In this document: positions 53,968 to 63,403 of the stretch, piece after piece
How the letters are laid out: each line of letters opens with the position of its first letter
Numbering within the stretch: the first letter of the stretch is position 1
Assembly (NCBI RefSeq): GCF_001718315.1
Contig: NZ_CP013362.1
Coordinates: 1,860,001-1,924,000, forward strand
Length of the DNA stretch: 64,000 nucleotides
Reading direction: 5' to 3'
Origin: Burkholderia diffusa
Lineage (GTDB): Bacteria; Pseudomonadota; Gammaproteobacteria; Burkholderiales; Burkholderiaceae
The notes under the pieces: model-generated
Database searches by the model: none
What the model was told of the DNA's origin: nothing
Seen by the model: the letters and a program-made list of their open reading frames with translations, nothing else
Translations under genes and position numbers: made by a program

Positions 53968-55206
53968 TCAGACCGAATGGCGCTTGCGGTAGCCGTCGAG
54001 GAAGCGCGCGATCCGGTTGATCGAATCGGTCAGGTCGTCGAGGTTCGGCAGGAAGACCACGCGGAAGTGATCCGGTGCGCCCCAGTTGAAGCCCGTCCCC
54101 TGCACGAGCAGCACGCGTTCCTCGAGCAACAGGTCGAGGATGAACTGCTGGTCGTTCTGGATCGGATAGAGCTTCGGATCGAGGCGCGGGAACATGTACA
54201 GCGCCGCTTGCGGCTTCACGCAGGTCACGCCCGGAATCGACGTGAGCATGTCGTACGCCAGCTCGCGCTGCTTGTACAGGCGCCCGCTCGGCACGATCAG
54301 CTCGTTGATGCTCTGGTAGCCGCCGAGCGCGGTCTGGATCGCGAACTGCCCGGGCACGTTCGCGCACAGACGCATCGACGACAGGATCCCGAGCCCTTCC
54401 AGGTAATCCTTCGCGCGCCGGCGGTTGTCGCCGCCGAGGCCCGACACAGCCATCCAGCCCGCGCGGTAGCCGCACGAGCGATAGCTCTTCGACAGGCTGT
54501 TGAACGTGACGGTGATCACGTCTTCCGACAGCGAGCCCAGCGCCGTGTGCTCGAGCCCGTCGTAGACGATCTTGTCGTAGACCTCGTCGGCGAACACGAT
54601 CAGCCCGTGCTGGCGCGCGATCTCGAGCAGATCGAGCAGCAATTCGTCGGAATAAAGCGCGCCGGTCGGGTTGTTCGGGTTGATCACGACGATCGCCTTG
54701 GTGTTCGGCGTGATCTTGCGGCGGATGTCGTCGAGGTCGGGCATCCATGCGTTCTGCTCGTCGCACACGTAATGCACGGGCGTGCCGCCCGACAGACTCA
54801 CGGCGGCCGTCCACAGCGGGTAGTCGGGCGCCGGCAGCAGCACTTCGTCGCCGTCGTTCAGGAGCGCCTGGGTCGCCATCACGATCAGCTCGGACGCACC
54901 GTTGCCGATGTAGATGTCGTCGAGACCGACGCCGACGACGCCCTTTTGCTGCGTGTAGTGCATCACGGCCTTGCGGGCCGAGAACACGCCCTTCGAATCC
55001 GAATAGCCGGACGATGCCGGCAGATTGCGGATCATGTCCTGGATGATTTCGTCCGGCGCGTCGAAACCGAACGGCGCGAGGTTGCCAATGTTCAGCTTGA
55101 TGATGCGGTGGCCTTCTTCCTCGAGGCGCTTCGCGTGCTCGAGCACCGGGCCACGGATGTCGTAGCAGACGTTGAGCAGCTTGTTCGACTTCTGAATCGG
55201 TTTCAC
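53968..55206 (-). CDS. alaT: Alanine aminotransferase AlaT/AlaA-type
   Basis: This 412-residue fold-type I PLP enzyme transfers amino groups between glutamate and pyruvate. PLP-binding lysine is K240 (NSLSKSYRSCGYRAG), with the conserved NPNNPTGALY and FADEVYDKIVYD motifs. It resembles E. coli AlaA. The first gene of the alaT-hom-thrC group, 51 bp before hom. Confidence 0.94.
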   Translation of the reverse strand: MKPIQKSNKLLNVCYDIRGPVLEHAKRLEEEGHRIIKLNIGNLAPFGFDAPDEIIQDMIRNLPASSGYSDSKGVFSARKAVMHYTQQKGVVGVGLDDIYIGNGASELIVMATQALLNDGDEVLLPAPDYPLWTAAVSLSGGTPVHYVCDEQNAWMPDLDDIRRKITPNTKAIVVINPNNPTGALYSDELLLDLLEIARQHGLIVFADEVYDKIVYDGLEHTALGSLSEDVITVTFNSLSKSYRSCGYRAGWMAVSGLGGDNRRRAKDYLEGLGILSSMRLCANVPGQFAIQTALGGYQSINELIVPSGRLYKQRELAYDMLTSIPGVTCVKPQAALYMFPRLDPKLYPIQNDQQFILDLLLEERVLLVQGTGFNWGAPDHFRVVFLPNLDDLTDSINRIARFLDGYRKRHSV

Positions 55207-55521
55207 GACGACACGGTTCCTGGGTTGGCCTTGCGGCCGGGGGACGGGATCAAAACTGGAGAGCGGCCGGTCTGTGCGCGCTGTCTAGACTGGGAAAATG
55301 CGGGCGGTCGGACGCGGCTTGTGGCGACGCACGATGCAAGTGGCGCCCGGGGGCGACCAAAAAGTTATAATTTAGCGGATTTTGGCCGACTTTCGCAATG
55401 CACCATGGCCGCTGCGGGCCCGCGCCGTCAGGCGTCCCGCGCACGGCGGTCGCGAAACCGGCCGCCCGGGCCCGTGCGGCCCTTGCCAGACATTCCCTCC
55501 ACGGAACCGCGGAATACCGAT
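55207..55521. other. Intergenic region between divergent alaT and the Mth938-domain gene
   Basis: About 315 bp without a credible gene. An A+T-rich patch with TATAAT at 55366-55371 (also TTATAA on the other strand) is the only clear promoter-like sequence; no good -35 was found for either direction. The plus-strand frame open through here seems to be a shadow until the TTG at 55522. Confidence 0.45.
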
Positions 55522-55896
55522 TTGAAACTGCACCAGGACACGAGCGGCGCGCTCAACACCGTCACCGGCTACGGCCCCGATTATGTCGACGTCAACCTCC
55601 AACGCCACGAAGGAAGCGTCATCGTGCTGCCCGGCGCACCGGTGCGCGACTGGCCCGTGTCGTCATTCGACGCGCTCGGGCCCGAGCATTTCGCCATGCT
55701 GCTCGACCCCGCCCCCGAACTGGTGATCTTCGGCAGCGGCGCGCGGCTGCGCTTTCCGCACCCGCGCCTCGTGGCCGCGCTCACGGCCAAGCGGATCGGC
55801 GTCGAGACGATGGATTTCCAGGCTGCCTGCCGTACCTACAACATCCTGATGGCCGAGGGCCGCAAGGTCGCCGCCGCGCTCTTAATTGAACGTTAA
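55522..55896 (+). CDS. Mth938-like (DUF498) domain protein
   Basis: The 124-residue protein is a small alpha/beta protein of the Mth938 family, related to the NDUFAF3 complex I assembly factor; its bacterial role is not settled. Characteristic segments are ITGYGPDYVDVN-like (here VTGYGPDYVDVN), PELVIFGSGARLRFP and GVETMDFQAACRTYNILM. The start is taken as TTG 55522, with GGAAT about nine bases upstream; no ATG or GTG fits. The arn operon follows after 116 bp. Confidence 0.83.
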   Translation: MKLHQDTSGALNTVTGYGPDYVDVNLQRHEGSVIVLPGAPVRDWPVSSFDALGPEHFAMLLDPAPELVIFGSGARLRFPHPRLVAALTAKRIGVETMDFQAACRTYNILMAEGRKVAAALLIER

Positions 55897-56012
55897 TCAC
55901 CGATGCGGTAAAACTTCGGCCGGCACGCCGGGTCGATCCCCGGATCGTCGTCCGGGCCGATGACCGGCAATCCGCCGGCGGCTCTTACAACAACCAACAG
56001 GCTGAAAAATCC

Positions 56013-57689
56013 ATGAACGATACGCCGTCGAGGCTACCGCTCAATCGCATTACGCTCGTCCTCCTGCTCGCCGCACTCGCGATCGTATGGTTCGCGCCGC
56101 TCGGGCTGCGCCACCTGATCCCGAGCGACGAAGGCCGTTACGCGGAAATGGCGCGGGAAATGTTCGTCACCGGCGACTGGATCACGCCGCGCTACAACGG
56201 CTACAAGTACTTCGAGAAGCCGCCGCTGCAGACCTGGCTGAACGCGCTAACGTTCGCGTGGTTCGGCATCGGCGAATGGCAGGCGCGTTTCTACACGGGC
56301 CTCGCCAGCTTCGCCGGCGTGCTGCTGGTCGGCTTCACGGGCGCGCGCCTGTTCAACCCGCTGTCCGGTTTCCTCGCGGCCGTCGTGCTCGCGTGCTCGC
56401 CGTACTGGAACCTGATGGGCCACTTCAACGCGCTCGACATGGGGCTCGCGTTCTGGATGGCGCTGTCGCTCTGCTCGCTGCTGCTCGCGCAGCGGCCGGG
56501 CCTGCAGGCAGGCGCGACGCGCGGCTGGATGTGGGCGTGCTGGGCCGCGATGGCGTTCGCCGTGCTGTCCAAGGGCCTCGTCGGACTGATTCTGCCCGGC
56601 GCCGTGCTGGTGCTCTATACGCTGATCGCCCGCGACTGGGCACTGTGGAAGCGGCTGTACCTGGTCAGCGGCCTCGTGATCTTCTTCGCGATCGTCACGC
56701 CGTGGTTCTTGCTCGTCCAGCAGCGCAACCCCGAGTTCTTCAACTTCTTCTTCATCGTCCAGCAGTTCCGCCGGTACCTGACCCCGGAACAGAATCGCCC
56801 GGGCCCGCTCTACTATTTCGTGCCGGTGCTGCTGGTCGGCTTCCTGCCGTGGCTGTCGGTCGCGTGGCAGAGCATCCGCCATGCAGTGCGCATGCCGCGC
56901 CAGCCGAACGGCTTCTCTCCGATGCTCGTGCTGCTGATCTGGAGCGCGTTCATCTTCCTGTTTTTCAGCGCATCGCATTCGAAGCTGATTTCCTACGTGC
57001 TGCCGGTCGCGCCGGCGCTCGCGCTGATGATCGGCGCCTACCTGCCGCTGATGAGCGCCGACCGGTTCCGCCGCCACCTGCTCGGCTATCTCGTGTTCTT
57101 CGTCGTCGCGGCGTTCGGGATCATCTTCCTCGCGTATCAGGGCGACGCCCGCACGCCGAACGCGCTGTACCGCGCGTTCCAGCTATGGCTGTACGCGGGC
57201 CTCGCGGTCGCCGGTGCGCTCACGCTCGCGGCCGCATGGCTGAACCGCCGCGCGGGCGTCACGGCCGCGATCACCGCGTTCGGCGCCGCATGGCTCGCGT
57301 TCGGCACGATCGGCGGCACAGGTCACGACGAATTCGGCCGCTACAGCTCGGGCGCGCTGCTCGCACCCGCCGTACGCGCCGAACTCGCGAAGCTGCCGCC
57401 CGACACGCCGTTCTACTCGATCGAGATGCTCGATCACACGTTCCCGTTCTACGTGGGCCACACGACGATCATGGTCCAGCGCCAGGACGAACTCGCATTC
57501 GGGATCTCGGTCGAGCCGAACAAGTGGATCCCGACCGTCGACCAATGGATCGAACGCTGGAAGCAGGAAACCCATGCGCTCGCGATCATGCCGCCCGGCC
57601 AGTACGACACGCTGGTCAAGCAAGGCGTGCCGATGCGCGTCATTGCGCGCGACAACCGCCGCGTGATCGTCGAGAAACCGCAATCCTGA
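56013..57689 (+). CDS. arnT: Ara4N lipid A transferase ArnT
   Basis: ArnT moves 4-amino-4-deoxy-L-arabinose from undecaprenyl phosphate to lipid A in the periplasm, giving polymyxin resistance. The 558-residue membrane protein has about 12-13 helices, the conserved acidic pair D39-E40 in the first periplasmic loop (LIPSDEGRYAEMA) and a periplasmic C-terminal domain. The adjoining Ara4N synthesis genes fix the assignment. In Burkholderia this pathway is reported to be essential. Confidence 0.95.
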   Translation: MNDTPSRLPLNRITLVLLLAALAIVWFAPLGLRHLIPSDEGRYAEMAREMFVTGDWITPRYNGYKYFEKPPLQTWLNALTFAWFGIGEWQARFYTGLASFAGVLLVGFTGARLFNPLSGFLAAVVLACSPYWNLMGHFNALDMGLAFWMALSLCSLLLAQRPGLQAGATRGWMWACWAAMAFAVLSKGLVGLILPGAVLVLYTLIARDWALWKRLYLVSGLVIFFAIVTPWFLLVQQRNPEFFNFFFIVQQFRRYLTPEQNRPGPLYYFVPVLLVGFLPWLSVAWQSIRHAVRMPRQPNGFSPMLVLLIWSAFIFLFFSASHSKLISYVLPVAPALALMIGAYLPLMSADRFRRHLLGYLVFFVVAAFGIIFLAYQGDARTPNALYRAFQLWLYAGLAVAGALTLAAAWLNRRAGVTAAITAFGAAWLAFGTIGGTGHDEFGRYSSGALLAPAVRAELAKLPPDTPFYSIEMLDHTFPFYVGHTTIMVQRQDELAFGISVEPNKWIPTVDQWIERWKQETHALAIMPPGQYDTLVKQGVPMRVIARDNRRVIVEKPQS

Positions 57690-57702
57690 GGACGCCCGCC
57701 GC

Positions 57703-58074
57703 ATGAATCCCGTTTCCTTCGTATGCATCATCACCGGCGTGATGCTCAACGCCTGTGCGCAACTTCTGCTGAAAGCCGGCGTCAACGCCGTTGGACACTT
57801 CGAATTCAGCCGTGCGAACATCATCCCGGTCGGCCTGAAGATCGCGACCCAGTTGCCGATCATCGGCGGCCTCGGCTGCTACGTGCTGAGCGTCGTCGTA
57901 TGGATCCTCGGGCTGTCGCGGGTCGACGTGTCGATCGCGTACCCGATGTTGTCGCTCGGCTACGTGGTCAACGCGTTCGCCGCCTGGTACCTGTTCGGCG
58001 AAGTGCTGTCGGTCCAGCGGCTCATCGGCATCGGCATCATCCTGATTGGCGTGCTCGTGCTCGCGCGCAGTTGA
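57703..58074 (+). CDS. arnE: ArnE-like small flippase/DMT subunit
   Basis: The 123-residue, four-helix membrane protein resembles ArnE/SMR-type transporters (INACAQLLLKAG-like N terminus, here LNACAQLLLKAG; late LIGIGIILIGVLVLARS). ArnE and ArnF form a heterodimer that flips Und-P-Ara4N in enteric bacteria. Only one such gene is present here, so it would have to act as a homodimer or with a partner elsewhere. It starts 13 bp after arnT. Confidence 0.83.
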   Translation: MNPVSFVCIITGVMLNACAQLLLKAGVNAVGHFEFSRANIIPVGLKIATQLPIIGGLGCYVLSVVVWILGLSRVDVSIAYPMLSLGYVVNAFAAWYLFGEVLSVQRLIGIGIILIGVLVLARS

Positions 58075-58125
58075 GCGCGCCCTGCCCGGCCGGCATTAAG
58101 CGTCCGCCTACAAAAAATCACGGTA

Positions 58126-58159
58126 CGAAACCGGCAACCGGTGTTTAATGCCGGTTTCG
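58126..58159 (+). repeat. Perfect 11-bp inverted repeat between arnE-like and arnB
   Basis: CGAAACCGGCA (58126-58136) and TGCCGGTTTCG (58149-58159) surround a 12-nt loop in the 137-bp gap. No U-tract follows. It may mark the boundary of two transcription units or stabilise a processed mRNA. Confidence 0.6.
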
Positions 58160-58211
58160 GGCCCGATCGCCCGACCCCTTTATTACCAGCCATTACAGGC
58201 CACAAGCTTTC

Positions 58212-59363
58212 ATGAGCCAGACTACCGCTCCGTTCCTGCCGCTCACCCGCCCCGAGATCGACGAGGAAACCATTCAGGGTGTCGTCGAAGTGCTGCGCTC
58301 GGGCTGGATTACCACCGGCCCGCAAAGCCAGAAATTCGAAGCCGCGCTGTCCGAGTATTGCGGCGGCCGTCCGGTCCGCGCGTTCAATTCGGGCACCTGC
58401 ACGCTGGAGATCGGCCTGCGCATCGCGGGCGTCGGCCCCGGCGACGAGGTGATCACGACGCCGGCGTCGTGGGTGTCGACCAGCAACGTGATCCTCGAGA
58501 CGGGCGCGACGCCCGTGTTCGCCGACATCGACCCCGTCACGCGCAACATCGACCTCGACAAGCTCGAGCAGGCGATCACGCCGCGCACGAAGGCGATCAT
58601 CCCGGTCTACCTGGCCGGCCTGCCGGTCGACATGGACCGCCTGTACGCGATCGCGCGCGCGCACAACCTGCGTGTGATCGAGGACGCCGCACAGGCGCTC
58701 GGCTCGTCCTGGAAGGGCAAGCGCATCGGCGCGATCGGCGACATCGTGTCGTTCAGCTTCCACGCGAACAAGAACCTGACGACGATCGAAGGCGGCGCGC
58801 TCGTACTGAACAACGGGGACGAGGCGACGCTCGCGCAGAAGTACCGGCTGCAAGGCATCACGCGCACCGGCTTTGACGGGATGGACTGCGACGTGCTCGG
58901 CGGGAAGTACAACCTGACCGACGTCGCCGCGCGCGTCGGCCTCGGCCAGCTGCCCCACCTCGAGCGCTTCACCGCGCAGCGTCGCGCTCTCGTGCGCGCG
59001 TACTTCGCCGCGCTCGACGGCGGCCCGGCCGTGAAGCTCGGGCTCGGCCTGCCCGTCGCCGATTTCGAGAACAGCAACTGGCACATGTTCCAGATCACGC
59101 TGCCACTCGAGCGACTGTCGATCTCGCGCGCCGATTTCATGGCGCAGATGAAGGAACGCGGGATCGGCACGGGCGTGCACTACCCGGCCATCCATCTTTT
59201 CACGCTGTATCGTGCACGCGGCTTCAAGGAGGGCATGTTCCCCCACGCCGAACGATACGGCGCATCGACCGTCACGCTGCCGCTCTTCACGCAGATGACG
59301 GAAGACGACGTGCGTCGCGTGGCCGACGCCGTCAATCAGATTTGCGAACAATACGGAAAATAA
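58212..59363 (+). CDS. arnB: UDP-Ara4O aminotransferase ArnB
   Basis: ArnB makes UDP-Ara4N from UDP-4-keto-arabinose with glutamate as donor. The 383-residue DegT/DnrJ-type PLP enzyme has the PLP lysine K187 in SFHANKNLTTIEGG and the VIEDAAQALGSSW motif. Length and context support the call. The downstream arnC begins 6 bp after its stop. Confidence 0.95.
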   Translation: MSQTTAPFLPLTRPEIDEETIQGVVEVLRSGWITTGPQSQKFEAALSEYCGGRPVRAFNSGTCTLEIGLRIAGVGPGDEVITTPASWVSTSNVILETGATPVFADIDPVTRNIDLDKLEQAITPRTKAIIPVYLAGLPVDMDRLYAIARAHNLRVIEDAAQALGSSWKGKRIGAIGDIVSFSFHANKNLTTIEGGALVLNNGDEATLAQKYRLQGITRTGFDGMDCDVLGGKYNLTDVAARVGLGQLPHLERFTAQRRALVRAYFAALDGGPAVKLGLGLPVADFENSNWHMFQITLPLERLSISRADFMAQMKERGIGTGVHYPAIHLFTLYRARGFKEGMFPHAERYGASTVTLPLFTQMTEDDVRRVADAVNQICEQYGK

Positions 59364-59369
59364 GCGTAC

Positions 59370-60392
59370 ATGAATCACCCTGAAGCACGCGCCGGGCATC
59401 CGGGCGCCGCGAACCCGGAGGTATCGGTCATCATCCCCGTGTACAACGAGGAAGACGGCCTGGCCGCGCTGTTCGCGCGGCTGTACCCGGCACTCGACGC
59501 ACTCGGCACGTCGTACGAAGTGATCCTGATCAACGACGGCAGCCGCGACCGCTCGGCCGCGATGCTGGCGGACCAGTTCCACGTACGCCCCGACACGACG
59601 CGCGTCGTGCTGCTCAACGGCAACTACGGCCAGCACATGGCGATCCTCGCCGGCTTCGCGCAGTCGCGCGGCGACATCGTCATCACGCTCGACGCCGACC
59701 TGCAAAACCCGCCCGAGGAAATCGGCAAGCTGATCGCGAAGATGCGCGAGGGCTACGACTACGTCGGCTCGATCCGCAAGCAGCGTCAGGACAGCCTGTG
59801 GCGGCGCAAGGCATCGCAGATGATGAACCGGTTGCGCGAGCGCATCACGCGGATCAAGATGACCGACCAGGGCTGCATGCTGCGCGCGTACAGCCGCCGC
59901 ATCATCGACACGATCAACGTGTGCGGCGAAGTCAACACGTTCATCCCCGCGCTGGCCTATACGTTCGCGCAGAACCCGACCGAAATCGAGGTCGCACACG
60001 AGGAACGCTTCGCGGGCGAGTCGAAATACTCGCTGTACAGCCTGATCCGGCTGAACTTCGACCTCGTGACGGGCTTTTCGGTCGTGCCGCTGCAGTGGCT
60101 GTCGTTCATCGGCGTGATCCTGTCGCTCGGCTCCGCCGCGCTGTTCGTGCTGCTGCTCGTGCGCCGTTTCATCGTCGGCGCGGAAGTGCAAGGCGTGTTC
60201 ACGCTGTTCGCGATCACGTTCTTCCTGCTCGGCGTGATCATCTTCGCGCTCGGCCTGCTCGGCGAATACGTCGGCCGCATCTACCAGCAGGTGCGCGCAC
60301 GGCCGCGCTACCTGATTCAGGCCGTGCTCGAACAGCACGACGGCATGCCGGCTGTGCCGGCCGGCACGAACCGCACGGGGGTGTCGCAATGA
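59370..60392 (+). CDS. arnC: Undecaprenyl-phosphate Ara4FN transferase ArnC
   Basis: ArnC transfers formylated Ara4N to undecaprenyl phosphate. The 340-residue GT2 protein has a Rossmann-type GT domain (VSVIIPVYNEEDGL, LDADLQNPPEEIG) and two C-terminal transmembrane helices (about 240-260 and 275-300). Its stop overlaps the start of the formyltransferase gene (ATGA), indicating translational coupling. Confidence 0.95.
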   Translation: MNHPEARAGHPGAANPEVSVIIPVYNEEDGLAALFARLYPALDALGTSYEVILINDGSRDRSAAMLADQFHVRPDTTRVVLLNGNYGQHMAILAGFAQSRGDIVITLDADLQNPPEEIGKLIAKMREGYDYVGSIRKQRQDSLWRRKASQMMNRLRERITRIKMTDQGCMLRAYSRRIIDTINVCGEVNTFIPALAYTFAQNPTEIEVAHEERFAGESKYSLYSLIRLNFDLVTGFSVVPLQWLSFIGVILSLGSAALFVLLLVRRFIVGAEVQGVFTLFAITFFLLGVIIFALGLLGEYVGRIYQQVRARPRYLIQAVLEQHDGMPAVPAGTNRTGVSQ

Positions 60393-61336
60393 AGCCGCGC
60401 GCCGTCGTCTTCGCGTATCACAACGTGGGCGTGCGGTGCCTGCAGGTGCTGCTGGCGCGCGGCGTCGACGTCGCGCTCGTCGTCACACACGAGGACAACC
60501 CGAACGAGAACATCTGGTTCGGCAGCGTCGCATCGGTTGCCGCCGAGCACGGGATCCCGGTGGTCACGCCGGCCGATCCCGCCGATCCGGCACTGCGCCG
60601 CGCGGTATCAGACGCACGGCCGGACTTCATCTTCTCGTTCTACTACCGCCACATGCTGCCGGCGGACCTGCTCGCGATCGCGCCACGCGGCGCGTACAAC
60701 ATGCACGGTTCGCTGCTGCCCAAGTACCGGGGTCGGGTACCGACCAACTGGGCCGTGCTGAACGGCGAAACGGAAACCGGCGCGACGCTGCACGAGATGG
60801 CCGCGAAGCCCGACGCCGGCGCGATCATCGGGCAGACCGCAGTGCCGATCCTGCCGGACGATACGGCCACGCAGGTGTTCGACAAGGTGACGGTGGCCGC
60901 CGAGCAGACGCTCTGGCGCGTGCTGCCCGCGCTGCTCGCGGGCGATGCGCCGCATCTGCCGAACGATCTCGCGAACGGCAGCTATTACGGCGGACGCAAA
61001 CCGGAGGACGGCCGCGTCGACTGGTCGAAGCCGGCCGCGCAGGTCTACAACCTGGTTCGCGCGGTCGCGCCACCGTATCCCGGCGCGTTCACCGACGTCG
61101 GCGGCACGCGGTTCGTGATCGCCCGCGCGCGCCTCGCGGCGCCCGGCAGCGCGCTCGCCGCGGCCGCGGCGGATTTGCCGCCCGGCCTGCACGTAAGCGA
61201 TAATGCGCTATTCGGCGTCTGCGGCGACAGCCGCGCCCTATCCATTCTCGAGCTGTGGCAGCAGCGCGACGGTAGCGAAACCGTCGTGACGCCCGCGGAA
61301 TTCGCGCAGTTCATTCATTCTTCCCGTCATTCATGA
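60389..61336 (+). CDS. UDP-Ara4N formyltransferase (ArnA N-terminal domain as separate gene)
   Basis: The 315-residue protein corresponds to the transformylase half of E. coli ArnA. Catalytic N104, H106 and D142 are visible in YNMHGSLLPKYRG and KPDAGAIIG. It formylates UDP-Ara4N with 10-formyltetrahydrofolate so that ArnC can use it. In E. coli this domain is fused to the decarboxylase. Here the two genes overlap by 4 bp instead. Confidence 0.93.
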   Translation: MKPRAVVFAYHNVGVRCLQVLLARGVDVALVVTHEDNPNENIWFGSVASVAAEHGIPVVTPADPADPALRRAVSDARPDFIFSFYYRHMLPADLLAIAPRGAYNMHGSLLPKYRGRVPTNWAVLNGETETGATLHEMAAKPDAGAIIGQTAVPILPDDTATQVFDKVTVAAEQTLWRVLPALLAGDAPHLPNDLANGSYYGGRKPEDGRVDWSKPAAQVYNLVRAVAPPYPGAFTDVGGTRFVIARARLAAPGSALAAAAADLPPGLHVSDNALFGVCGDSRALSILELWQQRDGSETVVTPAEFAQFIHSSRHS

Positions 61337-62388
61337 AAGCAAAAAAAGTCCTGATCCTGGGTGTGAACGGCTTCATCGGCCATCACCTGTCGAAGCGCAT
61401 TCTTGAAACCACCGATTGGGAAGTGTTCGGCATGGACATGCAGACCGATCGGCTCGGCGACCTCGTCAATCACGAGCGGATGCATTTCTTCGAGGGCGAC
61501 ATCACGATCAACAAGGAGTGGGTCGAGTATCACGTGAAGAAGTGCGACGTGATCCTGCCGCTCGTGGCGATCGCAACGCCCGCGACCTACGTCCAGCAGC
61601 CGCTGCGCGTGTTCGAGCTCGACTTCGAGGCGAACCTGCCGATCGTGCGATCGGCGGTCAAGTACGGCAAGCACCTCGTGTTCCCGTCGACCTCCGAGGT
61701 CTACGGCATGTGCTCGGACGAGCAGTTCGACCCGGATGCATCGGCGCTCACCTACGGCCCGATCAACAAGCCGCGCTGGATCTACGCGTGCTCGAAGCAG
61801 CTGATGGACCGCGTGATCTGGGGCTACGGGATGGAAGGCCTGAACTTCACGCTGTTCCGTCCGTTCAACTGGATCGGCCCGGGCCTCGACTCGATCTACA
61901 CGCCGAAGGAAGGCAGCTCGCGCGTCGTCACGCAGTTCCTCGGCCACATCGTGCGCGGCGAGAACATCAGCCTCGTCGACGGCGGCTCGCAGAAGCGCGC
62001 GTTCACCGATATCGACGACGGCATCAGCGCGCTGATGAAGATCATCGAGAACAAGAACGGCGTCGCGTCGGGCAAGATCTACAACATCGGGAATCCGAAG
62101 AACAACTTCTCGGTTCGCGAGCTCGCGCACAAGATGCTCGAACTGGCCGCCGAATACCCGGAATACGCGAGCTCCGCGAAGCAGGTGCAGCTCGTCGAAA
62201 CGACGTCCGGCGCGTACTACGGCAACGGCTATCAGGACGTGCAGAACCGCGTGCCGAAGATCGACAACACGATGCAGGAGCTCGCATGGGCGCCGCAATC
62301 GACGTTCGACGACGCGCTGCGCAAGATCTTCGAAGCGTATCGCGGCCATGTCGCCGACGCGCGCGCGCTGGTCGAGCAGCAGAACTGA
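61333..62388 (+). CDS. UDP-glucuronic acid oxidative decarboxylase (ArnA C-terminal domain as separate gene)
   Basis: This 351-residue SDR enzyme converts UDP-glucuronate to UDP-4-keto-arabinose using NAD, the first committed step of Ara4N synthesis. The Rossmann motif LGVNGFIGHHL is at 9-19, the catalytic Ser/Tyr/Lys region includes PSTSEVYGMC and YACSKQLMDRV. It begins on the ATGA overlap with the formyltransferase gene. Confidence 0.94.
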   Translation: MKAKKVLILGVNGFIGHHLSKRILETTDWEVFGMDMQTDRLGDLVNHERMHFFEGDITINKEWVEYHVKKCDVILPLVAIATPATYVQQPLRVFELDFEANLPIVRSAVKYGKHLVFPSTSEVYGMCSDEQFDPDASALTYGPINKPRWIYACSKQLMDRVIWGYGMEGLNFTLFRPFNWIGPGLDSIYTPKEGSSRVVTQFLGHIVRGENISLVDGGSQKRAFTDIDDGISALMKIIENKNGVASGKIYNIGNPKNNFSVRELAHKMLELAAEYPEYASSAKQVQLVETTSGAYYGNGYQDVQNRVPKIDNTMQELAWAPQSTFDDALRKIFEAYRGHVADARALVEQQN

Positions 62389-62400
62389 CGGGACGCTCGC

Positions 62401-63297
62401 TTGGCTCGTATCGTCCTAAAGATCGACGTCGACACGCTGCGCGGCACGCGCGAAGGCGTGCCGAACCTCGCCCGCATCTTCGACCGCTTCAGTGCGCGCG
62501 CGACTTTCCTCTTCAGCCTCGGGCCCGATCACACGGGCTGGGCGCTGCGGCGCGTGTTCCGCCCGGGCTTCCTGAAGAAGGTGTCGCGCACGTCGGTGGT
62601 CGAGCATTACGGCGTGAAGCAGCTGATGTACGGCGTGCTGCTGCCGGGCCCCGACATCGGCCGCCGCGCGATCGCCGACATGCGCGCGATCCACGAGGCC
62701 GGCTTCGAATGCGGGATCCACACGTGGGATCACGTGTACTGGCAGGACAACGTGCGCGTGCGCGATCGCGACTGGACCGCGCGTGAAATGCAGAAGAGCC
62801 ACGCGCGCTTCGTCGACATCTTCGGCGCGCCGCCCGTCACGCACGGCGCGGCCGGCTGGCAGATGAACGACGCGGCCTTCGAGCAGATCGACGCCTGGGG
62901 AATGCGCTACGCGTCCGACGGTCGCGGCCATTCGCCGTACCTGCCGGTCGTCGGCGGCCGCACGCTGTCGCACGTGCAGATGCCGACCACGCTGCCGACG
63001 CTCGACGAAGTGCTCGGCATCGACGGCATCGACACGCACAACGTCGCCGCGCATATCCTGAAGTTCACGCAGACCAATCCGCACGACCAGGTCTTCACAC
63101 TGCACGCGGAACTGGAAGGCCAGAAGCTCGCGCCGGTGTTCGAGCAATTGCTCGCCGGGTGGCGTGCACAGGGCCATACGTTTGCGACGATGGGCGATTA
63201 CCACGCGACGCTGGACCGCGACTCGTTGCCATCGTACCCTGTCACGTGGGGCGAAATTCCCGGCCGCTCCGGCGAACTGATCGTCCAGCCCGACTGA
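62401..63297 (+). CDS. arnD: Ara4FN deformylase ArnD
   Basis: ArnD removes the formyl group from Und-P-Ara4FN. The 298-residue protein is a polysaccharide-deacetylase fold enzyme: the metal/catalytic motif KIDVDTLRGTREGVP near the start, the HTWDHVYWQD segment, and THGAAGWQMN. The best start is TTG 62401; no ATG or GTG lies before the conserved motif. It is the last gene of the Ara4N operon. Confidence 0.94.
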   Translation: MARIVLKIDVDTLRGTREGVPNLARIFDRFSARATFLFSLGPDHTGWALRRVFRPGFLKKVSRTSVVEHYGVKQLMYGVLLPGPDIGRRAIADMRAIHEAGFECGIHTWDHVYWQDNVRVRDRDWTAREMQKSHARFVDIFGAPPVTHGAAGWQMNDAAFEQIDAWGMRYASDGRGHSPYLPVVGGRTLSHVQMPTTLPTLDEVLGIDGIDTHNVAAHILKFTQTNPHDQVFTLHAELEGQKLAPVFEQLLAGWRAQGHTFATMGDYHATLDRDSLPSYPVTWGEIPGRSGELIVQPD

Positions 63298-63403
63298 GTT
63301 CGCGCGCCGGTGCAGCCGGCCCCGCCCGTGCGGCGCGCCGCCGCGACGTCCCGCCGTACCGCGCCGCCCGAGCGGCGCCTTTCCATAACAACAGGAGAAA
63401 CAC

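Noticed and set aside
51122..55206. A threonine-type leader peptide or riboswitch ahead of hom/thrC
   Set aside because: The gaps upstream of hom (51 bp) and thrC (14 bp) are too short, and no Thr-rich short frame or aptamer-like structure was seen before alaT.
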